Shown piece after piece: positions 6,548 through 15,661 of a stretch of DNA of 35,333 bases. This stretch comes from a virus: the IMG/VR virus record IMGVR_UViG_3300028388_002506, positions 1 to 35,333 of that record. One strand, given 5' to 3'. The stretch's first letter is position 1; the number at the start of each line of letters is the position of its first letter. A model generated the notes under the pieces. That model made no database searches, was not told where the DNA came from, and worked only from the letters and a program-made list of their open reading frames with translations. The position numbers and the translations under genes were made by a program.

Positions 6548-9043
6548 TCAGGATAACGGCTCGAATACTGGGATCACCCCTGCGACCGTCAGATCGTCCA
6601 AGTAGGCCTCCACAAATTCGAGTATATCCGACAGGTAGAAGGGGTAAAGCTCATACGTCGCCGGCGGCCCCGCCGTCAGCACTTCATTCTCCGCAGCGGA
6701 GTGCGCCGCCTGCGCGGATAGAACGTCGGTGTGTTGGACATCCAACCAGATCCCGGACCCCCAGAGGCTTTCGCGCAGCGTCCCCACGGCGCCGGCCAGA
6801 CTTCCCGCGTCCGATAGCACCCAGTCCAACCCCGATTCAGTGGCGAAAGCCGGATCCAGCCGGTAGGCAAGGTCCTGCTCAACAGCTAAGGTGCTCACGG
6901 TGACCTCGCACACGTTGGTTTTTTGGGCAACGGGCGAAGCGAAGGACTCCAGGTCCACCAGGGTTTCAGGCTCTAGCAGTTTGTCGATCGTGTAAGACCC
7001 ATCGTTACCCAGTGAGCTCCCGGACAGCACAATGGTCTTGCCCAGATCATCGGGGAATTGAAAAGCATCGGCGTCATCGATCACAACCCGTGAGCTGGTG
7101 GTCACGTCCGCGTAGTCGGGACGGAGCGGTCCCTCCAGCGTAACTATGCCCGGGCTAACGTAGGTGGCGACGACAAAGCGGCCGTTGTTGTTCCCGCCCT
7201 GGGCGTTGGTTATGGCGCTATCTGTGATGCAAATCGCCTTCCCCACGTCGCCAGCGCCTAGTTCCGGTGTACCCAGGTTATCGTCAAATTGCGTCGGGTT
7301 GGCCGTGGCCACGGTGCCCGCGGTCCCGTAGTAAGCCCAGAAGTCCTCCAGGTTGTTGAAGGCCACCGAAATCTCTTTCACGAAAAAGCCTAGCGTGGAC
7401 AGCCCCGATAAGCACCCGAAGTCTGCGTAGTGCCCAGAGTCCACAGCAAAGGCCGTAACCGCCTGCGACTCCTCCAACGAACCATTCACCCAGAGCTCCG
7501 CGATCGTGCCGTCCGAGATCACCGCGATGTCATGGAACTCATCTCGATCGAGCTCGACCGCAGATCCTAGCACGCTCGATCCATCAGTGAGCGCGACCTT
7601 GAATGTCGCCCCCGTGGTGCCCTGGATAATAGATGTTCGCACCTTCCGCGCCCCGTTGGCCGCGCCCCATTGGAGCTGAGCAGCGCCGGTGCCCAGGGCG
7701 GCCCCGGTAGGGATCGCGATCAGCGCCCGCATCGAAAATTTCCCGAAGCCCGATGAAAGCGCGGCGCCGTCCGCATCACTGACCTCATAGTACACGGTGC
7801 CCCCGGTCGAGATGAAACCCGTATAGAGGCCAGGGTTATTAGCGACGGCGGTGCCCTCCGCCTCCGAACCCGCGTATGTCCAGGGGTAGCTCGTGGTTCC
7901 TTCCGGGAATTCCGCCGAGGCCGCCGAAGGAATCTGAGATCGCAGATCAAAGTCAGCCTGCAAAGGGTGTGTTTTGATGCGGTTGACCCGAAGGGGCGCC
8001 GCACCCAGCGTAACCGACCCCAGCCCCGCGTCCACCTCCACGGTCTCTAAGTCCCCCAGGTAGGCTTTTCCAGCCGGCGTGTCACTCTCAAAGTAGGTCG
8101 AGCTGATCCTGATAAACACGCGGCCCGGGTAGAGCACCCGGTCCTCGTAGATCTCATAATTTCCGGCCCCGACCAGGGCTTCTAAAGCCAATTCCAGCCC
8201 ATAGACGGTCCCCTTAGGGTTGTAGGCCAGGGCCTTGATCACTTCCCGGAATTGATCATCATCCGAAAACATCGGCAACCGTGAAACGCCGATATTCCGC
8301 CCCAAGGCGTAGAGATCCGCGCCCTCGGCATAGTCCACCAGGAGGGCGCGTCGCAGCAGGTCTAGCGCGCTGTATGCCCGGGTAATGTCTACGACCACGG
8401 AATCGTCGCGGTGGTCCGTCGCCGCGCCTGCTATGCTGGCGCCAGCCTGGATATGCGTGATCCCCGTCAAACTGGAAATGGTTTTCCCTGTGTAGGCGTA
8501 CTTGACACCATCGAGGGACACCAACCCTGAATCCTCCCAGTCCAGGGTGGACTCAACTAGAAACGATGTGTCCCCCTGGGCCGCGACGGCGGTAAGCCTG
8601 GTCATGCGTAGCCCGGCAAGCCCGTTGTTGGCCTCGCCCATCACCCCCGTCAGGGCCTCTAAGACCCCCAGGTCTCCGCGTTGTCCCGGAGCCGCTGGCG
8701 CGATAAAGTCGAGGGTCAAACCGCCTGCATCCATCGGATTTCCGGCCGCGTCCAGCAGGGATGCGCTCACGGTGACCCGATAAGTCTCCCCTTCCGACAT
8801 GATCCCGGACAAGCTCAGCACGACGTAGCTGGGTGTAGTACCCGGCCCCAGGGTGACCGCGGTGACGGATACTGCATCGCCGGCGCCCGTCGGCGCCACG
8901 GTGTAACTTCCCGTTGAACTCAAAGCCGCATTCGCGGTCATGGCTTCGTCAAAAATCACCTGCAAGCCCAGGCCTGGAAAACCCACGCTGTCCAGGGAGG
9001 GACCTATACCGGTGCCCGTGCCGCTGCCGGAAAGAGGACTCAT
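6548..9043 (-). CDS. gpI-like baseplate/tail protein with Ig-like and lectin-like extensions
   Basis: This 831-aa product begins with an Ig-like domain (about 15-115; LGLQVIFDEAMTANAALSST, YVVLSLSGIMSEGETYRVTV) similar to the end of the upstream protein. Residues about 225-320 match the gpI/tail protein I core: GADLYALGRNIGVSRLPMFS, DDQFREVIKALAYNPKGTVY, GLELALEALVGAGNYEIYED. P2 gpI is under 200 aa, so the remainder is additional. About residues 400-570 have a concanavalin/LamG-like appearance (KFSMRALIAIPTGAALGTGA, FHDIAVISDGTIAELWVNGS). Two small beta modules follow (ITNAQGGNNNGRFVVATY; LSGSSLGNDGSYTIDKL). It probably links baseplate and fibre. Confidence 0.65.
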   Translation of the reverse strand: MSPLSGSGTGTGIGPSLDSVGFPGLGLQVIFDEAMTANAALSSTGSYTVAPTGAGDAVSVTAVTLGPGTTPSYVVLSLSGIMSEGETYRVTVSASLLDAAGNPMDAGGLTLDFIAPAAPGQRGDLGVLEALTGVMGEANNGLAGLRMTRLTAVAAQGDTSFLVESTLDWEDSGLVSLDGVKYAYTGKTISSLTGITHIQAGASIAGAATDHRDDSVVVDITRAYSALDLLRRALLVDYAEGADLYALGRNIGVSRLPMFSDDDQFREVIKALAYNPKGTVYGLELALEALVGAGNYEIYEDRVLYPGRVFIRISSTYFESDTPAGKAYLGDLETVEVDAGLGSVTLGAAPLRVNRIKTHPLQADFDLRSQIPSAASAEFPEGTTSYPWTYAGSEAEGTAVANNPGLYTGFISTGGTVYYEVSDADGAALSSGFGKFSMRALIAIPTGAALGTGAAQLQWGAANGARKVRTSIIQGTTGATFKVALTDGSSVLGSAVELDRDEFHDIAVISDGTIAELWVNGSLEESQAVTAFAVDSGHYADFGCLSGLSTLGFFVKEISVAFNNLEDFWAYYGTAGTVATANPTQFDDNLGTPELGAGDVGKAICITDSAITNAQGGNNNGRFVVATYVSPGIVTLEGPLRPDYADVTTSSRVVIDDADAFQFPDDLGKTIVLSGSSLGNDGSYTIDKLLEPETLVDLESFASPVAQKTNVCEVTVSTLAVEQDLAYRLDPAFATESGLDWVLSDAGSLAGAVGTLRESLWGSGIWLDVQHTDVLSAQAAHSAAENEVLTAGPPATYELYPFYLSDILEFVEAYLDDLTVAGVIPVFEPLS

Positions 9044-10476
9044 GGCGCCGCCTCCACTAGATGGATTGTGAGAGTGTACGTTTCCGCATCCTTTTGCTCC
9101 GTGGTCTCCAGATCCACATAGCTCGGATTAGTCGCGGACTCCGGTGTGACCGACACGACAGATAGAGCAGGGCTGAACTCGTAATTCAACGCATTCCGCA
9201 AAGCCGCGTTGTCCAAGACCGGCACCGTGAAAGTCACTCGCCAGGAGGTCGAAGACGTGCTTACCACTGAGGCAATGTCAGCCGCCGCCGAAGCGGACGC
9301 GGCCTCTTTTTCCTCGATATATCCTTGATGCTGCCACACCATGTCATCCGGGTGCGTAGGATAGAGCATGGCCGGATACTCCGTGCCACTTGTGCTGGGC
9401 CACGGCCCGACTGCGAATTTCAAATCTGTTTGGTTATACATGCGACACAGCGTCACCCGGTAGTATTCCGTATCTGGCCCTTTGTCCACGACCAGCGTGT
9501 CTCCGTGAGCCATCAGATCGCAGTCTGCTGAGATCACATACGGCAGAGTGGCCCGGACCTGCTGCCCGTCCATGTACGCTCCGTCGTAAAGAGCTATCGC
9601 ATCAGCGATATAGAACCCGTTTGGAGTAGGGTCCATGTCTGCGAGGCTCATTTCTCCGCAGTCGTGATAACGGCAAAAAGCTGCGGCTGGATACAGCCGC
9701 CCACGGATCGAGTTGCACACCCACGCCTCAGTAGAGCCTTCGTAAATCACGACAGCGATGATCGCATCCAGCCCTACCAGCGACCCGGCAGAAAAGCTCT
9801 GCGTCACCCCAGACAAAGTGAGACTGGTCCCGTTGATCTCTTCCAGGGTCACGACATCAACGTGCGCGTCTTCTAGCGCCTCGCCATCCGGGGTCTGGTT
9901 CATAATGTGCAGCTTTTGTTTCACTCGAAGCTGTCCTGTCAGGTCACGATCCACCGTGACTGTCACTTCCCCGGTGTCGGATAGATCGCTCACTAACCTC
10001 CCGACGCCGGCAAGCTCTGGGACTATATTGCGGAGCGGTAGCCCGAACCCGAGAAAATAATGAGTCGCGCCCTGCTCTGTGAACATCCAAAACGAATACT
10101 CATCCACAACGCAAATCCACTTCACGTCCGTCGTGTCGTCGATCTGAATCAATCCGTTACGAGCGGTCAAAGCTCCCTGGTGTCCGGTGTGACTTGTCGG
10201 GGACCAGTCGTAATACGGATAATACGTCGGCTGCAAAACACTCTCGTCGATCAAAATCCAAATGTCTGTATCACCCTTGTTTGCCCCAGACCCCAGGTTC
10301 CGATCTCCAACTGAATGATAAACGTACTTGTTCGCAGCAGGGGTGTCGGCTAGCTGCCATGCGGCCTCACCGTTGCTGATTACGGATGCCAGTTTGGACC
10401 GTATCAACGCCGCCAGGGTCGCACGATTTGTCGTGCCAGAAATTGTGCCGCTCGAAAATTGTGGATTCCGGGCCAT
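9040..10476 (-). CDS. Baseplate/appendage protein, paralogue 2 with C-terminal Ig-like domain
   Basis: This 478-aa protein is a duplicate of its neighbour: SVGDRNLGSGANKGDTDIWI, YYDWSPTSHTG, TVTVDRDLTGQLRVKQKLHI and MNQTPDGEALEDAHVDVV match in order. Its extra C-terminal about 90 residues (SSTSWRVTFTVPVLDNAALR, LSVVSVTPESATNPSYVDLE, AETYTLTIHLVE) read as an SbsA/BIg-type Ig-like domain. The same kind of domain opens the next protein. It ends in ATGA overlap with that gene. Function is unknown; context places it in the baseplate. Confidence 0.6.
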   Translation of the reverse strand: MARNPQFSSGTISGTTNRATLAALIRSKLASVISNGEAAWQLADTPAANKYVYHSVGDRNLGSGANKGDTDIWILIDESVLQPTYYPYYDWSPTSHTGHQGALTARNGLIQIDDTTDVKWICVVDEYSFWMFTEQGATHYFLGFGLPLRNIVPELAGVGRLVSDLSDTGEVTVTVDRDLTGQLRVKQKLHIMNQTPDGEALEDAHVDVVTLEEINGTSLTLSGVTQSFSAGSLVGLDAIIAVVIYEGSTEAWVCNSIRGRLYPAAAFCRYHDCGEMSLADMDPTPNGFYIADAIALYDGAYMDGQQVRATLPYVISADCDLMAHGDTLVVDKGPDTEYYRVTLCRMYNQTDLKFAVGPWPSTSGTEYPAMLYPTHPDDMVWQHQGYIEEKEAASASAAADIASVVSTSSTSWRVTFTVPVLDNAALRNALNYEFSPALSVVSVTPESATNPSYVDLETTEQKDAETYTLTIHLVEAAP

Positions 10477-10477
10477 G

Positions 10478-11584
10478 TCACGCCTCGCTTATCGGGCCGA
10501 TGGCACAATACATTTCAGCGTCCACAATGCCTGCTCTTGGGAAACACAAAAACTTCTGGTCCGGATCACAGTCCTTGTAGATCACCACCCCCAGCCCAAG
10601 TGCGTCCCGTGGGACACCGAACAGAAATTGAGCCCGTCCCATCGGCCTATCGTAGCCACCGACTAAACAGCACACGGAGACCGGCCACATATACCATGCC
10701 CCGGTGCATCCTGGTCTTGTCTCAGTAATTGTCTGCGTGACCTTTGATCCTGTGAGAACTTCGAGGTCATAGGTAGTAGAAATCGGCGTCCCATCCGAAC
10801 GAACAGGGCCATACCCGACATCAGAACTAACCGTGAACATCGCGCACCGTGGAGCCCAGCCGATCAAAGACCCGATTTCAAACGGCGTGCTCGTAATTCC
10901 AGATACCGTGACCGATGATGATCCAACAGCCACCACCGTCACGATGTTCACATTCGCCGTTTTTAGCGCCTGCCCATCAGGCGTCCGGTTCATCAGCCAC
11001 AGCTTTTGGCCAGCTCTGATCTTTCCAGTCAAATCTCGGTCGAGAGTCAAAGTCTGCACTCCGGTCCCGGAGGTCGCTACTGACAGCCTGGCAATCCCGT
11101 CCTGGTGATAATCGTGCTGGATGGGCTGTCCGATCCACACGACATTCGATCCGTCCTCCTTCGCAAATAGCGCAATCTCATACTCATTCACGATCATCCA
11201 CCAGCGAACACTCGAATACCTTTCAAACAAAAAATTGCGTTCAGTGGTCGCCACATTCCCGGTATGACTGACTGTGCTCCAATCGTAGTAGAGCCGGATA
11301 TAGATGTACCCAGTAGACGTTGCCCGGAGCCGTAGAAAAATATCGGTATCACCTTTCAGGCCAGCACCGCCAAGGCTTCGGTCGCCAACAGAGTGCAGAA
11401 TCTTGTCATAGGTATCCAGATCGTCATACACGTCCCATGCCTGCACACCATGGCTTTGGAACGACGTGATGGCCGACAGAATCGCATTGAAGAAATTGTA
11501 TGTCGGCCACCCTTCCGCTTCGGAATAGTTGCCACCACCCTCGCGGGATTCGCCTGAAAAAAACTGTCCTGCTGAGCGGGCCAT
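10478..11584 (-). CDS. Baseplate/appendage protein, paralogue 1
   Basis: I take the ATG at 11584 (ATGA overlap) rather than the GTG one codon earlier; this gives 368 aa. No known family is recognised. The protein is aromatic- and beta-rich and shares spaced motifs with the next protein: SVGDRSLGGAGLKGDTDIFL, YYDWSTVSHTG, ARLSVATSGTGVQTLTLDRD, LTGKIRAGQKLWLMNRTPDG. Several of these (GDTDI, YDWS..SHTG, DRDLTG) occur in both proteins in the same order. The C-terminal end is Cys-rich (CCLVGGYDRP, KDCDPDQKFLCFP). It may form part of the baseplate edge or a fibre base. The pair arose by duplication. Confidence 0.55.
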   Translation of the reverse strand: MARSAGQFFSGESREGGGNYSEAEGWPTYNFFNAILSAITSFQSHGVQAWDVYDDLDTYDKILHSVGDRSLGGAGLKGDTDIFLRLRATSTGYIYIRLYYDWSTVSHTGNVATTERNFLFERYSSVRWWMIVNEYEIALFAKEDGSNVVWIGQPIQHDYHQDGIARLSVATSGTGVQTLTLDRDLTGKIRAGQKLWLMNRTPDGQALKTANVNIVTVVAVGSSSVTVSGITSTPFEIGSLIGWAPRCAMFTVSSDVGYGPVRSDGTPISTTYDLEVLTGSKVTQTITETRPGCTGAWYMWPVSVCCLVGGYDRPMGRAQFLFGVPRDALGLGVVIYKDCDPDQKFLCFPRAGIVDAEMYCAIGPISEA

Positions 11585-11985
11585 CACAGTACCTCACGAT
11601 CTACCGCCCGAGGCCCGGTCTTGAACCAAGGTGTGAACAGCCGGCGCATCGCGTAAACCTTTGATTGGAACTGGCGCTGAGTCACGGCCACCGCGCCCAC
11701 AAGCTGGTCCGAAGTAGCGTCATCTTGATCCACGACGGTCACCGTGTACGGCCCCCCGGGAGCGAGGACTGGGGAAAAGCATTTCAAGGTGTCAGCGGTC
11801 CAGGGGTACACGTCAAAGCCCTGGCCCGCCTTACCGGAAGGGCACCCAGGATCAGCAGCCGTCCCTAGCCCGCCCAGGTACACCCGATAGCGGTGCTGGA
11901 CCGTGAAGGCGCCGGAGAGCTCCAGCTCGGTGCCGCCATCCTCGGAGATCGTTGCCGGCGAAATACCTGTCAAAGACGTGGCCAT
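11584..11985 (-). CDS. Ig-like (IPT/TIG-type) structural protein
   Basis: The ATG shares one base with the previous TAA. The 133-aa protein begins TSLTGISPATISEDGGTELE, closely resembling IPT/TIG Ig-like domains that open with 'I-x-P-x-x-G-x-x-x-x-x-x-G'. Residues about 10-95 complete a beta sandwich (VYLGGLGTAADPGC; YTVTVVDQDDATSD), and the end is basic (FQSKVYAMRRLFTPWFKTGP). In tail operons such domains decorate baseplates and tube proteins. It is followed by two paralogous genes and overlaps the first by four bases. Confidence 0.6.
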   Translation of the reverse strand: MATSLTGISPATISEDGGTELELSGAFTVQHRYRVYLGGLGTAADPGCPSGKAGQGFDVYPWTADTLKCFSPVLAPGGPYTVTVVDQDDATSDQLVGAVAVTQRQFQSKVYAMRRLFTPWFKTGPRAVDREVL

Positions 11986-13607
11986 TAGGTCACCGTGACA
12001 TTCGCGTCCGTGGTCCGGGCCAGCTGGTCATCCAGCAGCACCACGTCCGCGGCGGGGGCGGTCAGCGTGCAATTCGACACGCCGGCCACGGCCATGATTT
12101 GAGCGATCAGTTGGTTGCGCACCACATCTCCGGAGATCCCCAGCCCGTTGATGTAGGCTTTGATCGCGTCCTCCACCGCCGCGATCACAGAGGCCTCCTC
12201 GTACCCCGCGGCAACAACCAAGGACGCGGTAACATTCTGCACCAGGACAGAGGGCACCAGGACCGTCACCTGGACGCCTGCGGCGCGTAGTCCGGGATAT
12301 GTGGCGCGGTCATCGGGATCGCCGTCCACCACCAGCTGCGCCAGCGCGATCAACCCTGTGAACCGCTCATACTCCGCGAAGACTGCTTCTCCGGCCACCA
12401 GCGCCGTCACAAAGTTGATCTGCCCGCTGGCCCGGTCCAGGTAGTAGTCGGTCCCCTCCGTAAGTACCCCCCGCTCTGAGCTGAAAAGCGCGTAGCCCGC
12501 GGCGGAGTGAATAGCGCCGTATTGCAGCGCCAGGTATTCTTCCCCGCCGACTGCGGTGTCCGCCGGCGGGCCGGCCAGTCCTTCGGTGACGCACTCCATG
12601 TTTTTCCTGGAGGTCGTGGCGCCGGTGGGGATAGTCAAGGACCCTGGATTTGCAATCGTGACCGAGACCCCCGGGGTAATGCCGGTGACCTCAAAGAGCT
12701 GGCCATCCGACACTAGGCCGATCCAGTCGCCGACGGAAACCTCCGAAGTATCCGCAGAGGTAACAGTGGTGGTCCCCGCCCAGGTGTAGGTCGCCGTGAG
12801 CTCTGTGCCTCGCACGTCTTCGCTAGTCTGAGCAGAACCCGTGCCGTCGTCAATGTAGAGGGTCGCAGTCCCCGGGGACAGCGGGTCCTCCACCGTCTTA
12901 GCGAAAAGGATGGTGGCGCCCGTTGTTTCATCCTGGAGGCCCAGCACCCCGCTTTCCAGACCGGAGACCGTAGAGCGACTCAAGCCCGCGATGTACTCCT
13001 TGAGGCGGGCACGGAAGGCATCATCGGACTCCTGGTCCGCGCCGTTGATGGTCGGGCTTAGGTTGATCACCCCATCCACCCCGGACGGCTTAGTCGCGAA
13101 GGCGATGATGGTCTGTGAGGCCACATTCCCCGCAGCCCCGCCGGCAGCGGCCACCACGGGCACCAGGCCGGAGTCTTGGCCCACGCTATGCCCTGAGATC
13201 AATACTGGACTCACGGCCGTGATGCTGCCGGCCGCGGTGGTGACGAACTCCTCCCCTCCGGCGGTCTTGACCTTTGTGCCCGCCGCGATTGCCGTGGTCC
13301 CCGTGGTCCCCGTGCGGAAAAACACGACGTTGCCCGTCGCCTTAACCGCTTCATTCCGCGTGATGGTCGCCGGCTGGATCTCCGCGGCCCGTGCGTCCAG
13401 GTCTTCGCCAGTCGCGGTGTCGATCGAAAACAAATCCAGCAGGAGCGTCATCGAGAAATAGATCTCGGCATCCTCCTGCGCCGCTGCCGCAAGAATCTGC
13501 TTTGCGACCGACGTGTCCGAAATATCGGACAACGCTGTCCGGGCAACCATCTTCGCGATCATGCTGGCGATAATCTGCTGATAGCTCTTGGGGGCGAATC
13601 GGGGCAT
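11985..13607 (-). CDS. Baseplate J-like wedge protein (gpJ / gp6-like)
   Basis: TTTAGGAGACAAGG precedes the ATG. The 540-aa protein carries the gpJ signature: N-terminal helix (YFSMTLLLDLFSIDTATGED), then 'LDARAAEIQPATITRNEAVKATGNVVF', given here in halves, a beta domain (TTGTTAIAAGTKVKTAGGEE), ADQESDDAFRARLKEYIAGL, and a C-terminal end with VEDAIKAYINGLGISGDVVR and QLIAQIMAVAGVSNCTL. Between about residues 255 and 420 there is an extra beta-rich insertion. gpJ-like proteins form the ring of wedge arms in the baseplate. Its TAA shares a base with the next gene's ATG. Confidence 0.85.
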   Translation of the reverse strand: MPRFAPKSYQQIIASMIAKMVARTALSDISDTSVAKQILAAAAQEDAEIYFSMTLLLDLFSIDTATGEDLDARAAEIQPATITRNEAVKATGNVVFFRTGTTGTTAIAAGTKVKTAGGEEFVTTAAGSITAVSPVLISGHSVGQDSGLVPVVAAAGGAAGNVASQTIIAFATKPSGVDGVINLSPTINGADQESDDAFRARLKEYIAGLSRSTVSGLESGVLGLQDETTGATILFAKTVEDPLSPGTATLYIDDGTGSAQTSEDVRGTELTATYTWAGTTTVTSADTSEVSVGDWIGLVSDGQLFEVTGITPGVSVTIANPGSLTIPTGATTSRKNMECVTEGLAGPPADTAVGGEEYLALQYGAIHSAAGYALFSSERGVLTEGTDYYLDRASGQINFVTALVAGEAVFAEYERFTGLIALAQLVVDGDPDDRATYPGLRAAGVQVTVLVPSVLVQNVTASLVVAAGYEEASVIAAVEDAIKAYINGLGISGDVVRNQLIAQIMAVAGVSNCTLTAPAADVVLLDDQLARTTDANVTVT

Positions 13608-13616
13608 CCTTGTCTC

Positions 13617-15611
13617 CTAAAGGGCAACCTGCAAGGGCTTAGACTCCGTAAACCCGCGGATAGCCACGTCCAGATCAACGGTCACCTTATCCGCTTGTTC
13701 CGGATTATCAGGCGTGGCCGTCGTGAACTGGACCCGCCGAACCGCTGCAACCCGCGGATCCTTTGTGAGAGCCTCCGACAACCGAAAGCGGGCGGTCTCC
13801 AGGTCCACGGGCAACAGGCGCAGGGCCACAAGGGGATCCACCCCGACTTGCTGGTACAGCGGATTAGTCCCCCGGTCCGTGATCACGCGAGAAACCAGGG
13901 CTTGCGTCAGGTTTTTGACCCCCGAGAGCGTCTTGAAGTCCTCGGACCCATGGTCCGCGTCGATTGCGATGTCGTAAACGGCCCTAGAGCTCCCTGCGGC
14001 GCCTGTGATGGCCTCCAGCTCCAGGTCGGTCCCCAAGAGCTGGGCCTCGACGCCCTCCTCCGCAGGGACGCCCATGACGGGCACAAGGGGCAAATCCAAA
14101 ACCGAGGGTTTGGTCGACGGGATCAAAATCTTGCTCCCGACGCCCAAAGCATTCGGGAAGGGTAGCAGGTCCGCGCCGGTGGCCTGCCCGGTAACCACGC
14201 TTGCGGCGCCAGACCCTCCAACCAGAGGCGCGCTTGCTTGCGCGTCAATAAACGGCGGCTTGAGGCCGTTGATCAACGCGATGGCCGGCCACTTGCGAGC
14301 GTTGCCCAGGTAGCGTGCCGCCAAGCTGGCCAGGGTATCCCCTTGGCCCAGCTCCACCTGCCGGGCGGATAGGTAGCTATCTTGCCCAGTACCCACCTGG
14401 AGCTGGCCTTCCATGGCCTGCACGTCCCCGGGAGTCAGCGCGGTGCCCAGGGCGTCCGCGGCGTCAAGGGTCGTGGGCGCGGCGCTAGCTTCGGCCGCCG
14501 CTTTCCGTTCTGCCGAGACGCTTAGCCGGCTGGACTGCGCCGACAGCTTTTGCTTGATGGCCACGTCCAGGGCGGGCTCGAAGATAGAAGGGAAGGCGCC
14601 TACGAGCTCCAATCCGCTTTGCAGCTGAGAGAGCTTGTGATCTACCACGTCCGGGATGGTCCGGGCTTTATCCGTAAGCTCATTGAAGGTCGCGACAACG
14701 GCCCGGGCCGCCTCCACACCCGCGATTACAGATTCAACGATCTGATAGGGGATGGCGGTGATCAGGTCAATGGTGCCGGCCAGCAGGTCGCCGAGGGCGG
14801 AAGTGATGGAAATGGCAGCGTCCAGGATGTCATCGATCGAGTTGATGATCCCGCGCAGCTCGCCCACAAAGGCGGTCAAATCGTTTATGGCGCCGGCCAT
14901 CATGGCGAATGCCCGCCGCACGGACTCCAGCGCATCGCGGAGGGAGTCAAGCCAGTCCTTGTCCTCAGAGAAATCGACGTTAAGCGCCTCCGCCTTATCC
15001 ACCACCAGGAGCTCGATCCGATAGCTGTAAGCGAAAGGGGAGCTTGCATCTCGGGTCAACGTGAAGTCCTGGGGGACCACCAGCCAATGTTCTTCGTCTT
15101 TCGGATTATGGAAAATCAGATGGGTGTCGGCGGCGGTGGATGGATCGCGTTTGAGATCGGCGTAGGTCCGGAATACCGCGTCCTGGAGGTACTGGAAATG
15201 CCGCTGCCCGCTTAGCTTGTCCAGGATGATCTCGGGCAGCGCCCGTCCGTAACTCTTTTGATCATTGCTCAGGATCGCAGGGAAAGCGTCCGCCTTATTG
15301 ACAGGGAGGCGCCGGGGTTTGAAACCGGTCTGCCCGCTGAGCTGGATGGTCCGCTGGACAATCCCATTTTCTTCAACGTAGAGTCCGCCGCCCTGGGTTT
15401 GGGTGGCCTCGACAGTGAAAGGCTCGGAGATGGTGTACCCGGAGGGAGGCACTACCAGCGGGAACACATAGCCCAATGCAGCGCCGACGGTGCCGACCTG
15501 CCGCGGGACGCGCATCTCAAAGTAATACAGGTACCGGCCCAAGAACTTATCGTCCTCAGTGAGCTTTTGCCGGGTCTGCTCTTTGATCAGCTCAAATGTG
15601 CTTGGGGGCAT
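13617..15611 (-). CDS. Baseplate fusion: adaptor + LysM + gp25-like wedge domain
   Basis: AGGAGGAGCG precedes the ATG. The 664-aa product has at least three parts. Residues about 1-200 are beta-rich (YLYYFEMRVPRQVGTVGAAL, EENGIVQRTIQLSGQTGFKP), like tube-adaptor proteins. Residues about 220-390 form a long helical stretch. Residues about 418-455 have a LysM pattern (VELGQGDTLASLAARYLGNA, then WPAIALINGLKPPF). Residues about 560-655 match the gp25/gpW-type wedge domain (NLTQALVSRVITDRGTNPLY, ARFRLSEALTKDPRVAAVRR). In T4, LysM-containing gp53 and gp25 are separate wedge proteins; here both are in one polypeptide. The fusion is inferred from sequence motifs. Confidence 0.65.
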   Translation of the reverse strand: MPPSTFELIKEQTRQKLTEDDKFLGRYLYYFEMRVPRQVGTVGAALGYVFPLVVPPSGYTISEPFTVEATQTQGGGLYVEENGIVQRTIQLSGQTGFKPRRLPVNKADAFPAILSNDQKSYGRALPEIILDKLSGQRHFQYLQDAVFRTYADLKRDPSTAADTHLIFHNPKDEEHWLVVPQDFTLTRDASSPFAYSYRIELLVVDKAEALNVDFSEDKDWLDSLRDALESVRRAFAMMAGAINDLTAFVGELRGIINSIDDILDAAISITSALGDLLAGTIDLITAIPYQIVESVIAGVEAARAVVATFNELTDKARTIPDVVDHKLSQLQSGLELVGAFPSIFEPALDVAIKQKLSAQSSRLSVSAERKAAAEASAAPTTLDAADALGTALTPGDVQAMEGQLQVGTGQDSYLSARQVELGQGDTLASLAARYLGNARKWPAIALINGLKPPFIDAQASAPLVGGSGAASVVTGQATGADLLPFPNALGVGSKILIPSTKPSVLDLPLVPVMGVPAEEGVEAQLLGTDLELEAITGAAGSSRAVYDIAIDADHGSEDFKTLSGVKNLTQALVSRVITDRGTNPLYQQVGVDPLVALRLLPVDLETARFRLSEALTKDPRVAAVRRVQFTTATPDNPEQADKVTVDLDVAIRGFTESKPLQVAL

Positions 15612-15661
15612 CGCTCCTCCTGGTCCCTAATGTCGGGGAATCCCAGTGATCCGTCAACATC

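Noticed and set aside
5426-6556. Plus-strand open frame (376 aa) opposite the tail fibre
   Set aside because: Shadow of the fibre gene, no recognisable motif.
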